Source: an uncultured Bacteroidota bacterium (GTDB lineage: Bacteria > Bacteroidota > Bacteroidia > Chitinophagales > Chitinophagaceae). Taken from it: a stretch of 56,862 bases of DNA. The stretch lies in NCBI GenBank assembly GCA_903875055.1, contig CAIQUX010000134.1:1-56862 (forward strand), in the 5' to 3' direction. The notes under the pieces were generated by a model. That model made no database searches and was not told the origin of the DNA. It was given only the letters and a program-made list of their open reading frames with translations. Positions 55,901 to 56,862 of the stretch are shown here, one piece after another (position 1 is the stretch's first letter; every line of letters begins with the position of its first letter). The position numbers and the translations under genes were made by a program.

Positions 55901-56128
55901 TACATTGATGCTATGCTTTCCCGCTGCAAGACTTTGTGAGGTCGACTGAATGGCAGTCCGCATGGCATCATTCAAATTGCCTTGCAACGTAAGTGCAGTT
56001 CCCGAACCTTGTCCGGGGTCTGTGTCGTAATAGAATTCAGCAGCAGTAATCTTACCACGCCCGACCTGTGCGTTTAAATTACCGGCTAATACTACGAGCA
56101 GTAGTAATAATCGTATAAATAATTTCAT
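49397..56128 (-). CDS. Giant multidomain surface protein with dockerin-like C-terminus (2243 aa)
   Basis: The ATG at 56128 gives a clean signal peptide (MKLFIRLLLLLVVLAGNLNAQ); an in-frame upstream start at 56173 would overlap the preceding gene and is rejected. Residues ~25-655 are eight tandem ~80-residue repeats (YWDANVGGATN…LNGN…FITSS…HAINVQ…WGPAFTTVIAVESP). Residues ~660-1550 are about eleven Ig-like units (NGPxxxCxGxxVTLT…SYTVTVTDxxGC). Residues ~1560-2000 are seven SprB-type repeats (VSCHGSSNGS…GGTPPYTYLWS…GTYTVTVTD). The last 192 residues are the module shared with the 3349-aa protein, ending in DLNHDENVDLLD and DINGDGNADLLD. No type A or B T9SS tail is recognised. It is probably a surface adhesin, cotranscribed with the beta-helix gene whose stop lies 34 bases upstream. 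Confidence 0.9.
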   Translation of the reverse strand: MKLFIRLLLLLVVLAGNLNAQVGRGKITAAEFYYDTDPGQGSGTALTLQGNLNDAMRTAIQSTSQSLAAGKHSINVRMKDSLGHWGPVFKTTLSVESPATSRSISVTLARVYWDANVGGATNLIMLNGNVANAINSFITSSAISTFPAAGDHAINVQVLDATGQWSPAFTTVIAVESPSAAPRPISASLARVYWDANVGGATNLILLNGNATNAINSFITSSAISTFPSAGDHAINVQLMDPTGQWGPAFTTVIAVESPTAAPRIISASLARVYWDANTAGATNMIMVNGNIANSINSFITSSPISSFPSAGSHNINVQVLDGTSHWSPAFTTTIAVESPVSFTRIISAALGRAYWDSNLGTTVGLIILNGNAGSAVNEFITATSLSTFSTAGVHKLNVQLLDPNGSGNYSPAFSTIVKVDNAIDTVRAIRVDAARVWFDNNVPASPNMIAFDGNFNEAIESAVQTLAAPGLGLHTLNVQVRDSVPTHWGPIFKTSFIIENPISYRNINVVTGQLYWDNDTLNNPVTLLAFDGAFDNAIEQAFKNNVPTLPTGLHTICVRFKDVANSWSNPFKLSITIEDSLFARNIKVIQGEVRIDNTPPLTIVSLNGNFSNALEQTQSTLLSSGIPVGLHRLMVRMKGLDGNWGPYFISSIVVSPCASTPMPTITHTLPLAFCNPDSTVLSAPSGFTSYQWVYNNSIVGTGQTLVARDSGSYIVIVTDVTNCPGASLPTVVNSHHPIVNITTGPVFCQGSIDTLYATPGFTSYVWSGGGTGNKKAISAGGSYTVTATDAFGCTTSTSITITQLPQPPTPTIMANGPTSLCPGMNVTLTSSANSNILWNNGQTAQSFTVDTTGSYTVTVTGANGCKSTSTITNVVKHNTTPVTVSANGPLTFCNGNNVTLTVNPGGLSYIWYNSGVATGSTARSTAITSTGTYSVTMIDSNSCPTSSASTIVTVNPNPTVPTISANGPLSFCNGSNVLLTSSSASNNTWNNGITSQSQTVYISGTFIDTVTNVFGCKSWSSPAVINVHPVASISSSGPTTFCFGGSVTLTASPANGVTYNWSNGATTPSVNISSTQNLSMIATEIGLGCRDTAYMNVLVNPLPTGSIAAQGPITVCSGNTVTFNATGSAHTKFRWFLNGSPITNYSYNINCSCYVPYYTYGNSFSTGSGGTYTAEIIDTLTGCISMTNSIVATFIVPPQPVITANGGTTVCIGANTTLSSTPAVSYLWSTGATTQTIVASTQGNYVVTITDINGCTRASNVTPVSFYPVASITTSGPTTFCAGANVSLTGHPSGTFLWSNGSTNATLSNITTSGSYSLTVTDVNGCASNAGPVNIVVNPLPLGNITAAGPTTICSGNAVTLNTSGSPNCIYKWYVNGSPITYFSYSIYCSCYTPYNVFGYSYAASTTGTYSAEIIDTLTGCSSMTNSIAVNVLSLPVPSISQTAFLQCNGATNATLNATASGTVSPYMYLWNTGATTQTISSLAAATYTVRVTDNNGCTSTTGYIVTQPAAVSASATTPTNTRGYNVSCHGSSNGSATVFPSGGTPPYTYLWSTGATTSTITGLSAGTYTVTVHDSHNCAAATATVTLVQPASISLTVSPHVFYGGKNISCFGGSNGSITALPTGGTANFTYLWSNGQTGQTAVGLSLGSYSVIATDSVGCTASSSAALTQPALLTKTLTASIFSGYNVSCHGMNNGTINVTTGGGTAPYHYFWTDTAYTQNRTSLYAGNYHVIITDTLGCVATDSIILHEPTAIVTNVTGSLLNCYGDHNGTASVSASGGNSPYTYTWSTGATSPGISNLAANFYLVTVTDSRACTKVAQVQVIQPTQVTAYAFGTYIGCGNQIGLLSVTGSGGNGPYTFSWSNGSTAPFQANQPLGTYSVTVTDTHGCWDTANAIILSPPILNASSTNFMTNCDSITTVPSGILSVTASGGVTPYLYLWSNGQTTPTINHLGTGDYSVIVTDANGCSVTRTSYVHNNDPAPIIGEDTICNGTQASLSTPTGLAYTWSNSGGVVGNTQNILVGAGTYTLTATNLNGCTHSSTIQIVSQQCNTIVNLNLYLESYYSGFGNMVSTLMNEGVGSNPDLTDTIVIQLRDNHAPYSVVSSKKALLHTDGTVTCNFPTIFGWHYISVSHRNTVQTWSSDSILLGPNPTNYDFTTAANKAYGDNMIEIEPGIWAFYTGDLNHDENVDLLDLSILENDINNFAYNYIATDINGDGNADLLDIPIIEDNINNFIGSIQPN
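54165..56056 (-). repeat. Eight tandem ~80-residue repeats in the 2243-aa protein
   Basis: The most similar units (about 55060-55870) have an exact 243-bp period, seen from ATCCCAA at 55301, 55544 and 55787. The outer units are diverged. I do not recognise the domain; it resembles a calcium-free beta-sandwich with a conserved YWD start and WxPxF end. Confidence 0.8.
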
Positions 56129-56162
56129 GTTTTTTCGTTTTGGTGATGGTGTGAGAATTGAG

Positions 56163-56862
56163 TTATTTGTCAAAGCCTACAGCCTTCACATCAATTGTAC
56201 CATTCACCAGCACTCTTCGTGGTGTGGTTACTAAAATGACACGTGACCAATCACTTGAAGAGAACGGAAAGAAATTATTCAGCGTAAATGAGCCGCCATA
56301 GCAGCCTACATCATTACGGGTAAGATTGGTATCATCAAAAGCCGCATCCGGATTTCCACCATTGATGATGTTAGAAGTACCGTTTGTATTTAACCCTTCA
56401 GTATTTAACGTGACATTCGTTGCCGTTTGATTAGTACCATCATTCGTTATACCTGTCCAGTTGAAGTTGTTGGCATAATTGTAATGGGCACTGAAATTAC
56501 CACCGGAAAAAGAAAACGCATATTGATAAAGAGATGCGATGACGAGGTTATTATGAACTTCAGTATTCGAAGTGGCATTTGTGGAGATAGGGAACCCATA
56601 ATAAAGTACATAAGTCTGTTTAGATACCGTATTGTTTATAATGGAATTCGTTCCGGCAATGGAGGCTTTTGAAGTACTGACCCATATGCCATAGTTGGCA
56701 TTATTGATTGGATATGTCAATTGTACAAAATTATTCTGTATGCTGAAGAATTGTGAGGTTGAACTCCAGGTGATACCACCGCTATTGGCGCTGGTATAGT
56801 ATGTGATCTTATTCCCAATGATCTGTACAGTATCTGTCGGATTATTAACAGAAGCGTCTGTA
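56163..56862 (-). CDS. Right-handed beta-helix repeat protein, C-terminal part (5' end outside window)
   Basis: The frame is open to the window edge, giving 232 visible residues. Short Asn-rich turns recur about every 20-25 residues (TVQIIGNKITYYTSANSGG, FFSIQNNFVQLTYPINN, NSIINNTVSKQTYVLYYG, NTEVHNNLVIASLYQY). This is the pattern of right-handed parallel beta-helix proteins with NosD/pectate-lyase-like coils. The end …SRVILVTTPRRVLVNGTIDVKAVGFDK follows a segment RNDVGCYGGSFTLNNFFPF, common at the ends of such proteins. It has no sorting tail. It is probably an extracellular or surface protein transcribed ahead of the 2243-aa gene, 34 bases apart. Confidence 0.7.
   Translation of the reverse strand, partial: TDASVNNPTDTVQIIGNKITYYTSANSGGITWSSTSQFFSIQNNFVQLTYPINNANYGIWVSTSKASIAGTNSIINNTVSKQTYVLYYGFPISTNATSNTEVHNNLVIASLYQYAFSFSGGNFSAHYNYANNFNWTGITNDGTNQTATNVTLNTEGLNTNGTSNIINGGNPDAAFDDTNLTRNDVGCYGGSFTLNNFFPFSSSDWSRVILVTTPRRVLVNGTIDVKAVGFDK

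Overview
The window reads as a chromosomal piece of a Bacteroidota bacterium, most likely from the Chitinophagales/Sphingobacteriales side. The evidence is: recurrent TAnnTTTG-type -7 promoter elements; weak ribosome-binding sites; type IX secretion (T9SS) C-terminal signals of both type A and type B (gliding-motility-associated) kinds; giant SprB/GEVED/PKD-type surface proteins; and a fused aspartokinase-homoserine dehydrogenase heading a thrABC operon. No rRNA, tRNA or CRISPR array was seen.

Layout. (1) 1-5470 is decayed prophage/accessory DNA. It holds the end of a tail tape-measure-like gene, an intact tail-type protein, and a tyrosine-recombinase pseudogene with two in-frame stops that is also split by a 246-bp MITE-like element with a 7-bp target duplication. 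A TacA/TacT-type (DUF1778/GNAT) toxin-antitoxin pair follows, then an opposite-strand relic of a second tail-protein C-terminus. (2) 5674-12186 is housekeeping plus surface proteins: a cyclophilin, asparagine synthase B, two tandem FG-GAP T9SS cargo genes and enolase. (3) 12276-25154 mixes candidate immunity/conflict genes with ordinary ones. The candidates are a PF15891-like deoxyribosyltransferase-fold protein, a TIR-CD225 fusion in an operon with a DUF2752 membrane protein, a 1756-residue protein with two alpha/beta-hydrolase modules and a CHAT protease domain, and a cytoplasmic trypsin-like protease. Interleaved are a lipoprotein, a thioredoxin-fold lipoprotein and a type B T9SS cargo. (4) 25407-30161 is the threonine operon thrABC, converging on a class-V aminotransferase; a broken lipoprotein gene follows. 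(5) 32725-42774 encodes a 3349-residue surface protein with about 39 two-cysteine repeats. Just after it lie relics of the same MITE family and of an IS21-type element. (6) 43578-49280 is a copper-handling locus: an outer-membrane protein, a TonB receptor and an HYC_CC_PP-type small protein on the minus strand, and MbnP and MbnH on the plus strand. (7) 49397-56862 holds a second giant surface protein (2243 aa) and the end of a beta-helix protein.

How the parts fit. The two giant proteins share a ~190-residue C-terminal module ending in a dockerin-like EF-hand pair, and neither has a recognisable T9SS type A or B tail, so this module is the obvious candidate for their sorting or anchoring domain. 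The TIR-CD225/DUF2752 operon, the hydrolase-CHAT protein and the trypsin-like protease are the strongest candidates for an undescribed immunity arrangement. That functional link is inference from domain content and proximity only.
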